Part shown: positions 1 through 5,838 of the stretch, in pieces
How the letters are laid out: every line of letters starts with the position of its first letter
How positions within the stretch are numbered: the first letter of the stretch is position 1
Assembly (NCBI GenBank): GCA_049301135.1
Contig: JBAQKP010000284.1
Coordinates: 1-11,619, forward strand
Origin: JAYXXU01 sp049301135
GTDB taxonomy: Bacteria; Pseudomonadota; Gammaproteobacteria; Pseudomonadales; Moraxellaceae
Direction: 5' to 3'
DNA length: 11,619 nt
The notes under the pieces: model-generated
Database searches by the model: none
What the model was told of the DNA's origin: nothing
What the model saw: only the letters and a program-made list of their open reading frames with translations
Made by a program: the position numbers and the translations under genes

Positions 1-63
1 GCGTTGCTGTCAAACTTTATTTCGGGCTTACACTAAGTCTCCAACGACCCTAGGTGGTCATAT
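1..63. other. Unassigned left edge, probable tail of an upstream gene
   Basis: This stretch lies before a strong terminator and is probably the end of a feature that starts to the left of the window. Read rightward, one frame ends with TAA at 34-36 after the residues ALLSNFISGLH, and another ends with TAG at 49-51 after VAVKLYFGLTLSLQRP. Neither is recognisable. There is no 3' CCA or TψC-like arm, so it does not look like the end of a tRNA or tmRNA. The small CCTAGG palindrome at 49-54, flanked by GACC and GGTC, is the only local structure I see. Confidence 0.25.
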
Positions 64-97
64 CAACAAAGCCCCGAACATCGGGGCTTTGTTGTTT
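64..97 (+). terminator. Strong Rho-independent terminator
   Basis: A perfect 13-bp inverted repeat (64-76 against 82-94, CAACAAAGCCCCG and its complement) encloses a 5-nt loop AACAT. The stem has a GC-rich core and is followed by a T-rich tail (TTTGTTGTTT). The orientation is taken from the rightward tail and the rightward gene that follows; the A-rich left arm means it could also act on leftward transcripts. It isolates the membrane-protein/rnfH unit from what lies upstream. Confidence 0.85.
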
Positions 98-112
98 ACA
101 ACATCCCGATGT

Positions 113-141
113 TTGCTGTGTCGCGGTTCAGTTGGCATAAA
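113..141 (+). promoter_or_regulatory. Weak sigma70-like promoter candidate for the membrane protein gene
   Basis: TTGCTG (113-118) and CATAAA (136-141) are separated by exactly 17 nt and lie between the upstream terminator and the gene starting at 217. The match is 3 of 6 at -35 and 4 of 6 at -10, so this is a position-supported guess only. Confidence 0.3.
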
Positions 142-216
142 AACACACATGACAGGCTGGCTGCTTAGCGGTAGCATGTGTCTTATGTTTAGGTCTTATT
201 TCTTTAGGATAATCCG

Positions 217-1326
217 ATGAATCCCGCGGTTTTAGCCCGTATTCCGGCCGCCTTGGTCGCGTTGCTGATGGTGTTGTTGCTGTCCAGTTGGTTTGCGCCA
301 GAAGGCGACAGTATCCGTATTCAACAGATTGATTTTTGGTTGGTTTGGCTGCTGTGTATGCTGCTGTTGGCGTTACCGTTGACCTTGCTGGAGACAGCGC
401 TGGCACGCCGCAGTCAGACTGCGCCGTTGCAAGCGATTGTACAACTGACCCGAGAGGCCGATGTGCGTCCGGCATGGCGTCTGGTCGGTTGGCTAGCGGT
501 GGCGGTGATGGCGATCATGGCGGGTGGTATGGCATATCAGGCCGCCAATTATTTTAAGCTACTAGACGCGAGTCAAGGCTGGTCGGTGCCGTTGCTGGGT
601 TGGGCGGGCTTGAGTGTGCTGGTGGCGATTGGGTTGTCGGGTTTTCCGCGCCTGCTGATTTGGGCAGGGGTGGTGTTGGCGATTTTGTCGATTGAGCTGA
701 GTACTTTTGCCCAAGGGATTGGTCAGTGGGCGTGGACATCGTTTTCATTGGCAGAATGGTCATCGGCGGTGATTTTGGCTTTGGTGGCGAGTGGTCTGGG
801 CATGGGGCTGTACTGGCAGTCTGCGGTACTTCAGCCGAGCAGTGATCGAGCCAGCTTACAGGCGTTGCCAATTTGGGCAGCACAGGTGGTCGGTGGGGTG
901 CTGTTTGCGTTGGCACAAGGGATTCATGGCAGTTTCGCCAGTGGGCTATATGCTTTGGCGTTGCTGTGTGGCGCGGGCTATCTCATCTCGATGGTGCGCT
1001 TGCAGTTGTCCGCGCGTGGTTTGGCTGTGCCGCTGCAATGGCTGTTGTTGCTGGCGAGTTTGTTGCTTTGGCTGTTGCCGTGGACGATGTTGTGGGCAAA
1101 AGTAGCCAGCGCGCTGGGATTGTTGGTGTGCTTGGTGTATGCCGTATTTAGCGGTTGGCAGATGAAAATCAGTCATCTGCGTAAGGCATTAAATTTTGAT
1201 CATGAAATGACCTATAACCTGTGGCGGGTGGCGATGCGGCTGCTGATTCCACTGGCAGTGTTGGCGGCGCTGGCAGGCTTGGTCGGGCAAGTGGTGCATC
1301 TGTGGTTTTTTACTGATGTCCACTAA
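217..1326 (+). CDS. Divergent NSS/SNF-like (LeuT-fold) integral membrane protein
   Basis: The 369-residue protein is almost entirely hydrophobic, with about eleven membrane segments (roughly 7-26, 40-60, 88-110, 124-141, 144-167, 183-200, 218-236, 243-261, 272-292, 295-312 and 340-362). Several stretches read like sodium-dependent neurotransmitter:sodium symporters: ALPLTLLETALARRS at 52-66 (end of TM2), a GW-containing TM3 at 91-92, a TM6-like segment LVASGLGMGLYWQSA at 189-203, and a C-terminal LRKALNFDHEMTYNLW followed by a last helix with a proline. It is shorter than typical NSS proteins, and the usual TM1 motif (GN.WRFP) is not visible; the matching place reads SSWFAPEG. This suggests a divergent, perhaps non-transporting relative. 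AGGA at 206-209 supports the start. It overlaps rnfH by 11 nt, so the two are probably co-transcribed. The family assignment rests on motif reading only. Confidence 0.6.
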   Translation: MNPAVLARIPAALVALLMVLLLSSWFAPEGDSIRIQQIDFWLVWLLCMLLLALPLTLLETALARRSQTAPLQAIVQLTREADVRPAWRLVGWLAVAVMAIMAGGMAYQAANYFKLLDASQGWSVPLLGWAGLSVLVAIGLSGFPRLLIWAGVVLAILSIELSTFAQGIGQWAWTSFSLAEWSSAVILALVASGLGMGLYWQSAVLQPSSDRASLQALPIWAAQVVGGVLFALAQGIHGSFASGLYALALLCGAGYLISMVRLQLSARGLAVPLQWLLLLASLLLWLLPWTMLWAKVASALGLLVCLVYAVFSGWQMKISHLRKALNFDHEMTYNLWRVAMRLLIPLAVLAALAGLVGQVVHLWFFTDVH

Positions 1327-1660
1327 TCCCGCAGATTGCGCAACGTTGCTGCTGCCAATCAGTCTGGTGTATATAACCCCACAACAGCAGACCTTGTTGC
1401 AGTTACAGGTTGCGCATGGCACAACCTTGAGTGAGGTGGTGTTGGCCAGTGGGATTCTGGCACAGCACCAGCTCAATTGGCCGCTGCCAGTGGGGGTGTT
1501 TAGCCAGCGCATCGACTCGCCAGACAGCTATCTGCTGCAAGCTGGTGATCGGATTGAGCTGTATCGACCGCTGACCCGCGACCCTAAAGATGTTCGACGG
1601 CAGCGGGCTGCGCGTCATCCGGTCGGTCGCCGTGTGCGTGTTGCGGCCTCAGGGCGCTAA
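1316..1660 (+). CDS. rnfH: RnfH family (UPF0125) beta-grasp protein
   Basis: This 114-residue protein carries the family pattern: an N-terminal strand ISLVYITPQQQTLLQLQV (15-32), a helix after GTTLSEVVLASGIL, and the hallmark GDRIELYRPLTRDPKDVRRQRA (77-98). The RPL-DPK-RRQRA block is very typical. The family adopts a ubiquitin-like beta-grasp fold; its molecular role is not firmly established, although in many proteobacteria it lies beside ratA (the RatA/RnfH, or PasT/PasI, pair). Here ratA is not adjacent. The gene begins inside the end of the membrane-protein gene (11-nt overlap) without a clear ribosome binding site, which suggests translational coupling. Its Arg-rich tail after residue 98 is slightly longer than I expect. 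It converges on bamE, with only 9 nt between the two stop codons. Confidence 0.9.
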   Translation: MSTNPADCATLLLPISLVYITPQQQTLLQLQVAHGTTLSEVVLASGILAQHQLNWPLPVGVFSQRIDSPDSYLLQAGDRIELYRPLTRDPKDVRRQRAARHPVGRRVRVAASGR

Positions 1661-1669
1661 AGTGCACGG

Positions 1670-2062
1670 CTAAGGTTGGTTGACCAAAGCGTCTTTGCTG
1701 GCCGGCAGTCCGATTTGTTTTTCGGGGATGCTGGCTTGACCTTGAATGCTGTCGAGCAGGCCAGCCGCATTAAACTGTAGGCTGAGTTTTTGTGCGGTCA
1801 CAGGGCTGATCTTGGCTTTGCGTGCATCAGTACCTGGCGTATAGTGGTATAGATAGTCCCAGCGATTGGGTGACAGTGTATCGGTCAAGCTGGGACTGCC
1901 CAAATAATAGCGCACCTGTTGCTGGGTCATGCCCAGCTTGATTTGGCTGATTTGCGTTTGGGTCAACGGTGTACCTTGAGGCACATCAATTTTATAGACG
2001 CCCAACAAGGAGCAGCCAGACAGAATGGCCGTAACAACAACGGTCAGCAGGATTTTTTGCAT
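1670..2062 (-). CDS. bamE: Outer membrane assembly lipoprotein BamE (OmlA/SmpA)
   Basis: BamE is a small lipoprotein of the BAM complex, which folds beta-barrel proteins into the outer membrane. The 130-residue protein has a lipoprotein signal with lipobox LSGC (cysteine 17), with Ser at +2, consistent with outer-membrane sorting. It continues with the family motif YKIDVPQGTPLT (23-34), then IKLGMTQQQVRYYLGSPSLTD and NRWDYLYHY, the core of the two-helix, three-strand SmpA/OmlA fold. The length is slightly above the E. coli protein because of a C-terminal tail rich in Gln, Pro and Ala. It is divergent from fur, an arrangement also seen in Pseudomonas (omlA-fur), so the 130-nt gap should hold both promoters. 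Transcription converges with rnfH. Confidence 0.95.
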   Translation of the reverse strand: MQKILLTVVVTAILSGCSLLGVYKIDVPQGTPLTQTQISQIKLGMTQQQVRYYLGSPSLTDTLSPNRWDYLYHYTPGTDARKAKISPVTAQKLSLQFNAAGLLDSIQGQASIPEKQIGLPASKDALVNQP

Positions 2063-2105
2063 TTTGCTACACTATCTCCCCGAATGTCGGTGCATGTGTT
2101 TCGGT

Positions 2106-2124
2106 AGATGATCATACTTCATCT
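2106..2124. promoter_or_regulatory. 19-nt dyad between bamE and fur, possible operator
   Basis: AGATGA (2106-2111) and TCATCT (2119-2124) form a perfect 6-bp inverted repeat around a 7-nt centre, in the divergent bamE-fur promoter region. An overlapping half-site TGATCAT (2109-2115) matches 6 of 7 positions of a Fur half-site (TGATAAT), but the other half matches poorly. Fur autoregulation is a reasonable hypothesis given the location; a different regulator or chance is equally possible. Confidence 0.3.
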
Positions 2125-2192
2125 GATGACCACTTGCCCATGAGATGTGTTGTCATTGTTTTCCTTTAACCGATCTAGCCAGAGAGTTTTTC

Positions 2193-2630
2193 ATGCCCAT
2201 CACCAATCAGGATTTGCGTAAGGCGGGTCTGAAAGTGACGTTGCCGCGTATCAAGATTCTTGAGTTGCTCGAAAGCGCGACTGATCACCATCTGAGTGCG
2301 GAAGATATTTATAAAACTTTGCTAGAGCAGGGTGAAGACGTCGGACTGGCTACGGTCTACCGCGTACTGACTCAGTTTGAGGCGGCGGGTATTATTGAGC
2401 GTCATCACTTCGAAAATAATCACTCCGTATTCGAGATCATGCAGGAAGATCACCACGATCATATCGTGTGTCAGAGCTGTGGTCGGGTGCTGGAATTTAC
2501 CAATCCGCTGATTGAGGCCGAGCAACATCGCGTCGCTGCGGAGTTGGGCTTTGAGCTGACTGGACATTCGCTGAACTTGTACGGCTATTGCAGCAAGCCA
2601 GAGTGCAAGGATTCGGGTCGTCGTAAATAA
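2193..2630 (+). CDS. fur: Ferric uptake regulator Fur
   Basis: Fur is the iron-responsive DNA-binding dimer that represses iron acquisition genes when loaded with Fe(II). The 145-residue protein has the winged-helix domain at about 1-80, with the recognition helix in GLATVYRVLTQFEAAGI (51-67). The metal-binding hinge and dimerisation domain contains HHDH (87-90), a CxxC at 93/96 and a second Cys pair at 133/138, with H125 also conserved. I chose the ATG at 2193 because MPITNQDLRKAGLKVTLPR is the usual N-terminus and AGAGAG lies at 2181-2186; an in-frame ATG at 2145 would add 16 residues that do not resemble the family. From memory the N-terminal half is very close to Acinetobacter Fur. It is divergent from bamE and converges on pilU. 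Confidence 0.97.
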   Translation: MPITNQDLRKAGLKVTLPRIKILELLESATDHHLSAEDIYKTLLEQGEDVGLATVYRVLTQFEAAGIIERHHFENNHSVFEIMQEDHHDHIVCQSCGRVLEFTNPLIEAEQHRVAAELGFELTGHSLNLYGYCSKPECKDSGRRK

Positions 2631-2640
2631 CACCGCAAGC

Positions 2641-2685
2641 GTGGTGCCAGCAGCATCAGCACGTTGTCTAACGTGCTGACACCAC
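2641..2685. terminator. Nested hairpin between convergent fur and pilU, likely bidirectional terminator
   Basis: The core is a perfect 10-bp stem (2656-2665 with 2670-2679, TCAGCACGTT and complement) and a GTCT loop. A second outer stem pairs GTGGTG (2641-2646) with CACCAC (2680-2685), leaving a 9-nt bulge on the left arm. A short GTTTTAG follows on the plus strand, so the U-tract is weak. Its place between two convergent genes supports a transcription-ending or mRNA 3'-end stabilising role in both directions. Confidence 0.65.
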
Positions 2686-2721
2686 AGTGTGTTTTAGCAT
2701 CTGGCGGTGACGCCGATCTGG

Positions 2722-3846
2722 CTAGTCCGTGTCTTCAATCGACAAGCCACGGGTGGCTTGATCCAGATAGCGTGTATCGGCATTTGCGCCGAGCTTGATC
2801 ATCAGACGCAGATCGTTCGGTGAGTCTGCATGTTTAATCGAATCTTCGTAGCTGATTTCACCGGCCAAATACAGCGTGTAGAGGGCTTGGTCAAAGGTTT
2901 GCATACCGAGTTCACCCGATCTGCGCATCACGCCTTTGATCTCGTGAATCTCGCCTTTACGAATATAATCGGCAACCAATGGCGTATTGATCAACACTTC
3001 AATACAAGCCCGACGTCCTTTGCCGTCTGGCGTGGGGATCAGCATCTGTGCCACGATGCCTTTTAGGTTGAGTGACAGATCCATATAGAGCTGATTGTGT
3101 CGGTCAGATTCAAAGAAGTGAATAATCCGATCCAGCGCTTGGTTGGCGTTGTTGGCGTGTAAAGTCGCCAGTACCAAGTGGCCAGTTTCGGCAAACGCAA
3201 TCGCATAATCCATGACTTCGCGGGTACGAATCTCACCGATCAAGATCACATCAGGGGCTTGGCGCAGCGTATTCTTCAAGGCAACTTCAAACGACGTGGT
3301 ATCAATCCCCACTTCACGTTGGGTGATAATACAACCGGCATGCTGGTGTACAAACTCAATCGGATCTTCGATGGTGATGATATGGCCGCGAGAGTTGTGG
3401 TTGCGGTGGCCGATCATCGAGGCCAGCGAGGTTGATTTACCCGTACCGGTCGCGCCGACAAATACAATAATCCCGCGTTTGGTCATCGCCAGTTCTTTGA
3501 TGATCGGGGGCAGTTTCAGCTCATCGACGGTCGGGATGATGGTTTCGATGCGACGCAACACCATACCGGGCATGTCGCGCTGCATAAACGCACTGACCCG
3601 AAAGCGCGCCGATTCGTTTTTGTCGGTGATGGCAAAGTTACATTCGTGGCTGCTAAAAAACTCTTGTTTTTGATTGTCAGACATAATGCCTTCGATCAAC
3701 TGTCCCACCACGTCGCTGTTCAGCGCAGTTTTGGTGACGGGGACGATTTTGCCGTTGATTTTCATCGACGGCGCAACCCCCGCAGTAATAAACAAGTCAG
3801 AGCCGCCTTTTTCGACCATCAGTCGCAATAAATCATCAAATTCCAT
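2722..3846 (-). CDS. pilU: Type IV pilus retraction ATPase PilU
   Basis: PilU is a PilT-paralogous hexameric ATPase at the inner-membrane base of type IV pili; it assists PilT-dependent retraction and twitching. In the 374-residue protein I see the N-terminal PAS-like domain (about 1-100), Walker A GATGTGKST (131-139), the Asp box ITIEDPIEFVHQ (157-168), Walker B ILIGEIR with E205, and the His box GHLVLATLH (222-230). The C-terminus beyond 340 (DSPNDLRLMIKLG) is the extra tail that distinguishes PilU from PilT; the PilT AIRNLIRE motif is absent. A strong ribosome binding site (GGAGAGGAGT on the minus strand, 3852-3861) precedes the ATG. It lies 45 nt downstream of pilT and is presumably co-transcribed with it. 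Confidence 0.96.
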   Translation of the reverse strand: MEFDDLLRLMVEKGGSDLFITAGVAPSMKINGKIVPVTKTALNSDVVGQLIEGIMSDNQKQEFFSSHECNFAITDKNESARFRVSAFMQRDMPGMVLRRIETIIPTVDELKLPPIIKELAMTKRGIIVFVGATGTGKSTSLASMIGHRNHNSRGHIITIEDPIEFVHQHAGCIITQREVGIDTTSFEVALKNTLRQAPDVILIGEIRTREVMDYAIAFAETGHLVLATLHANNANQALDRIIHFFESDRHNQLYMDLSLNLKGIVAQMLIPTPDGKGRRACIEVLINTPLVADYIRKGEIHEIKGVMRRSGELGMQTFDQALYTLYLAGEISYEDSIKHADSPNDLRLMIKLGANADTRYLDQATRGLSIEDTD

Positions 3847-3873
3847 TTTTCACTCCTCTCCAAACGATCCGAT

Positions 3874-3892
3874 ACCGCAGTTTTTGTGCGGT
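3874..3892 (-). other. Intercistronic hairpin between pilT and pilU
   Basis: On the minus strand ACCGCA and TGCGGT form a perfect 6-bp stem around a CAAAAAC loop; the 5' arm begins at the last base of the pilT stop codon (3892-3894). No U-tract follows, so full termination is unlikely. It could set RNA processing or the ratio of pilT to pilU message. Confidence 0.35.
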
Positions 3893-4929
3893 TATAGGAA
3901 CGAATCCGGCTGTTTGGCTGCACTTTTGGCGACTGCATTGGTGATGATGCCTTTTTGTACCAAGCCTTTTAAGCTTTGATCCAAGGTGGTCATGCCGTAG
4001 CCTGCGCCGGTCTGAATCGCCGAATACATTTGCGCGACTTTGTTTTCACGGATCAAGTTACGAATCGCTGGAATCCCGATCATGATTTCATGTGCAGCAA
4101 CCCGACCCCCGCCGGTTTTTTTCAGGAGTGTCTGTGAAATAACCGCTTGCAGTGATTCGGATAACATGGCCCGCACCATGTCTTTTTCGTCGGATGGAAA
4201 CACGTCGATGATCCGGTCCATGGTCTTGGCGGCAGAGGTGGTGTGCAGCGTACCAAACACCAAGTGGCCGGTCTCGGCGGCGGTCAGTGCCAATCGAATG
4301 GTCTCAAGGTCACGCATCTCACCGACCAGAATAATGTCCGGATCTTCGCGCAGGGCAGAGCGTAGTGCTTCATTAAAGCCGTGCGTATCACGATGCACTT
4401 CACGCTGGTTGACCAGACATTTTTTCGATTGATGTACGAATTCAATCGGATCTTCGATGGTCAAAATATGGTCAAAACGGTTGTTGTTGATATAGTCGAT
4501 CATCGCGGCGAGCGTGGTGGACTTGCCAGAACCAGTTGGCCCTGTCACCAACACGATGCCACGCGGCGTGTCACAGATGTCTTTAAAAATCTGTCCCAAA
4601 CCTAAGTCATCCATCGTTAACACTTTTGATGGAATCGTCCGAAATACCGCACCTGCGCCACGGTTTTGGTTAAAGGCGTTGACCCGAAAGCGTGCCAAAC
4701 CCGGCACTTCAAATGAAAAGTCAGTCTCTAAAAATTCTTCAAAATCACGACGTTGTTTGTCGTTCATGATGTCATAAATCAGCCGATGGACTTCTTTGTG
4801 TTCCATCGCGGGCAGATTGATCCGACGCACTTCGCCATCGACCCGAATCATTGGCGGCAGGCCGGAGGACAAATGTAAGTCAGACGCGCCGTTTTTGGCT
4901 GAGAAAGCGAGTAGTTCAGTAATATCCAT
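3892..4929 (-). CDS. pilT: Type IV pilus retraction motor ATPase PilT
   Basis: PilT is the hexameric ATPase that depolymerises type IV pili, powering twitching motility and DNA uptake. The 345-residue protein has the usual length and all expected motifs: N-terminal PAS-like domain with ASDLHLSSG (15-23), Walker A GPTGSGKST (130-138), Asp box LTIEDPIEF (156-164), Walker B with E204 in ILVGEMRD, His box GHLVFGTLH (221-229), and the retraction-specific AIRNLIRE (288-295). The start is supported by AAGGGGT just upstream on the minus strand (about 4936-4942). It is the first gene of a pilT-pilU unit and is divergent from yggS, as in many gammaproteobacteria. The pilus fibre and assembly genes are not in this window. 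Confidence 0.97.
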   Translation of the reverse strand: MDITELLAFSAKNGASDLHLSSGLPPMIRVDGEVRRINLPAMEHKEVHRLIYDIMNDKQRRDFEEFLETDFSFEVPGLARFRVNAFNQNRGAGAVFRTIPSKVLTMDDLGLGQIFKDICDTPRGIVLVTGPTGSGKSTTLAAMIDYINNNRFDHILTIEDPIEFVHQSKKCLVNQREVHRDTHGFNEALRSALREDPDIILVGEMRDLETIRLALTAAETGHLVFGTLHTTSAAKTMDRIIDVFPSDEKDMVRAMLSESLQAVISQTLLKKTGGGRVAAHEIMIGIPAIRNLIRENKVAQMYSAIQTGAGYGMTTLDQSLKGLVQKGIITNAVAKSAAKQPDSFL

Positions 4930-4962
4930 GCAAAACCCCTTACAATTGCAGTGTGACCCCTG

Positions 4963-4985
4963 ATCTGGCGCATGGTCTGCCAGAT
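4963..4985. repeat. Inverted repeat in the pilT-yggS intergenic region
   Basis: ATCTGGC (4963-4969) and GCCAGAT (4979-4985) form a perfect 7-bp dyad around 9 nt. It lies in the leader of pilT, between the candidate promoter and the ribosome binding site, so it could be an operator or a 5'-UTR hairpin. No regulator is recognisable from it. Confidence 0.35.
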
Positions 4986-5004
4986 ACGCGGTGCTTCTTG
5001 GGAA

Positions 5005-5032
5005 AATGTAGCCAGCGATCCGGCTGGTTCAA
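5005..5032 (-). promoter_or_regulatory. Candidate sigma70-like promoter of pilT-pilU
   Basis: On the minus strand TTGAAC (5027-5032) and TACATT (5005-5010) are spaced by 16 nt, each matching 4 of 6 consensus positions. It sits about 75 nt upstream of pilT in the divergent region. The spacer contains a short CCAGC/GCTGG dyad (5012-5016 with 5023-5027). Confidence 0.35.
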
Positions 5033-5050
5033 TCGTGAACAGGCTAAATC

Positions 5051-5740
5051 ATGACTGATTTTATTCAGCAACGCCAACAGATTCTCACGCAGATTACGGC
5101 GGTTTGTACGCAGGCTGGCCGTGCGCCGGATGCGGTGCAATTGTTGGCGGTATCAAAGACGCAACCCGCCGAATCGATTCGACAATTATTTAGTACAGGT
5201 CAGTCGGCGTTCGGTGAAAATTACTTACAAGAAGCGCTGGCCAAGCAAGCTGAGCTGGCGGATTTACCGATTGAGTGGCATTTTATCGGCCAAATTCAGC
5301 GCAATAAAACCCGTGATCTGGCGGCGCATTTTGCGTGGGTACATGGGGTGGATCGACTGGTGCTTGCCGAGCGCTTGTCGAGTCAACGTGCACTTGAGCA
5401 GCCTGCGCTGAATATTTGTCTACAAGTGAATATCGACGATGAAGACAGTAAAGCCGGTTGTACACCGGCTGAATTGCCGGAATTGGTGGCGGCGATCAGT
5501 CGCCTACCACAGCTTCGCTTGCGTGGCCTGATGGTGATTCCGGCCAAACAAAACACCGATGCGTTTGCGCAAACCGCGCGACTGTTCGCTGATGCACGCG
5601 CGGGTCATGCGCAGCCTGCGGACTGGGATACGCTCAGTATGGGCATGTCGGCGGATCTGGCGGAGGCGATTATGGCTGGTGCGACGATCGTGCGGATCGG
5701 CACGGCGTTGTTTGGGGCGCGGCAGCCCGTTAGACATTAA
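5051..5740 (+). CDS. yggS: Pyridoxal phosphate homeostasis protein (YggS/PLPBP)
   Basis: YggS is a cytosolic alanine-racemase-like TIM-barrel protein that binds pyridoxal 5'-phosphate and keeps the vitamin B6 pool and amino-acid metabolism in balance; no enzymatic activity is firmly known. In the 229-residue protein the PLP lysine is K36 in LLAVSKTQP. Further signature elements are FGENYLQEA (54-62), WHFIGQIQRNK (76-86), LRGLMVIP, the phosphate-binding SMGMSADLAEAI and the C-terminal VRIGTALFG. AACAGG lies a few bases upstream of the ATG. It is divergent from pilT, as in many gammaproteobacteria, but proC, often next to yggS, is not present; dsbD follows on the same strand after 98 nt. Confidence 0.96.
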   Translation: MTDFIQQRQQILTQITAVCTQAGRAPDAVQLLAVSKTQPAESIRQLFSTGQSAFGENYLQEALAKQAELADLPIEWHFIGQIQRNKTRDLAAHFAWVHGVDRLVLAERLSSQRALEQPALNICLQVNIDDEDSKAGCTPAELPELVAAISRLPQLRLRGLMVIPAKQNTDAFAQTARLFADARAGHAQPADWDTLSMGMSADLAEAIMAGATIVRIGTALFGARQPVRH

Positions 5741-5771
5741 CATCAGATGCAATGAGTCAAATAGACGGCTG

Positions 5772-5780
5772 TGCTAGACT
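5772..5780 (+). promoter_or_regulatory. Possible extended -10 element upstream of dsbD
   Basis: TGC followed by TAGACT (5775-5780) fits the TGn-extended -10 pattern, 58 nt before the dsbD start. I see no good -35 hexamer, so dsbD may also be read through from yggS. Confidence 0.25.
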
Positions 5781-5838
5781 TGTCGCTGTTATCACGTCCG
5801 GCTTGGCGTGGCGTTGAATATCAATCGGTGAGGCGTGC

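Noticed and set aside
1..63. tmRNA or tRNA 3' end at the left edge
   Set aside because: There is no acceptor CCA, no T-arm like GGTTCGAATCC, and no tag-peptide reading frame.
2145..2192. Upstream extension of fur by 16 residues
   Set aside because: The segment is unlike any Fur N-terminus, while MPITNQDLRKAGLK with AGAGAG upstream is the expected start.
3212..3673. Long rightward open frames opposite pilU and pilT (also 4040-4432, 4514-4777)
   Set aside because: They are antisense to clear PilT/PilU coding sequence; composition (rich in Ser, Arg, Pro) is typical of shadow frames and no start signals are visible.
2722..4929. GspE/PilB-type secretion or pilus extension ATPases
   Set aside because: Both proteins are short (345 and 374 residues), lack the long N-terminal domain and the tetracysteine zinc motif of PilB/GspE, and carry PilT/PilU hallmarks.
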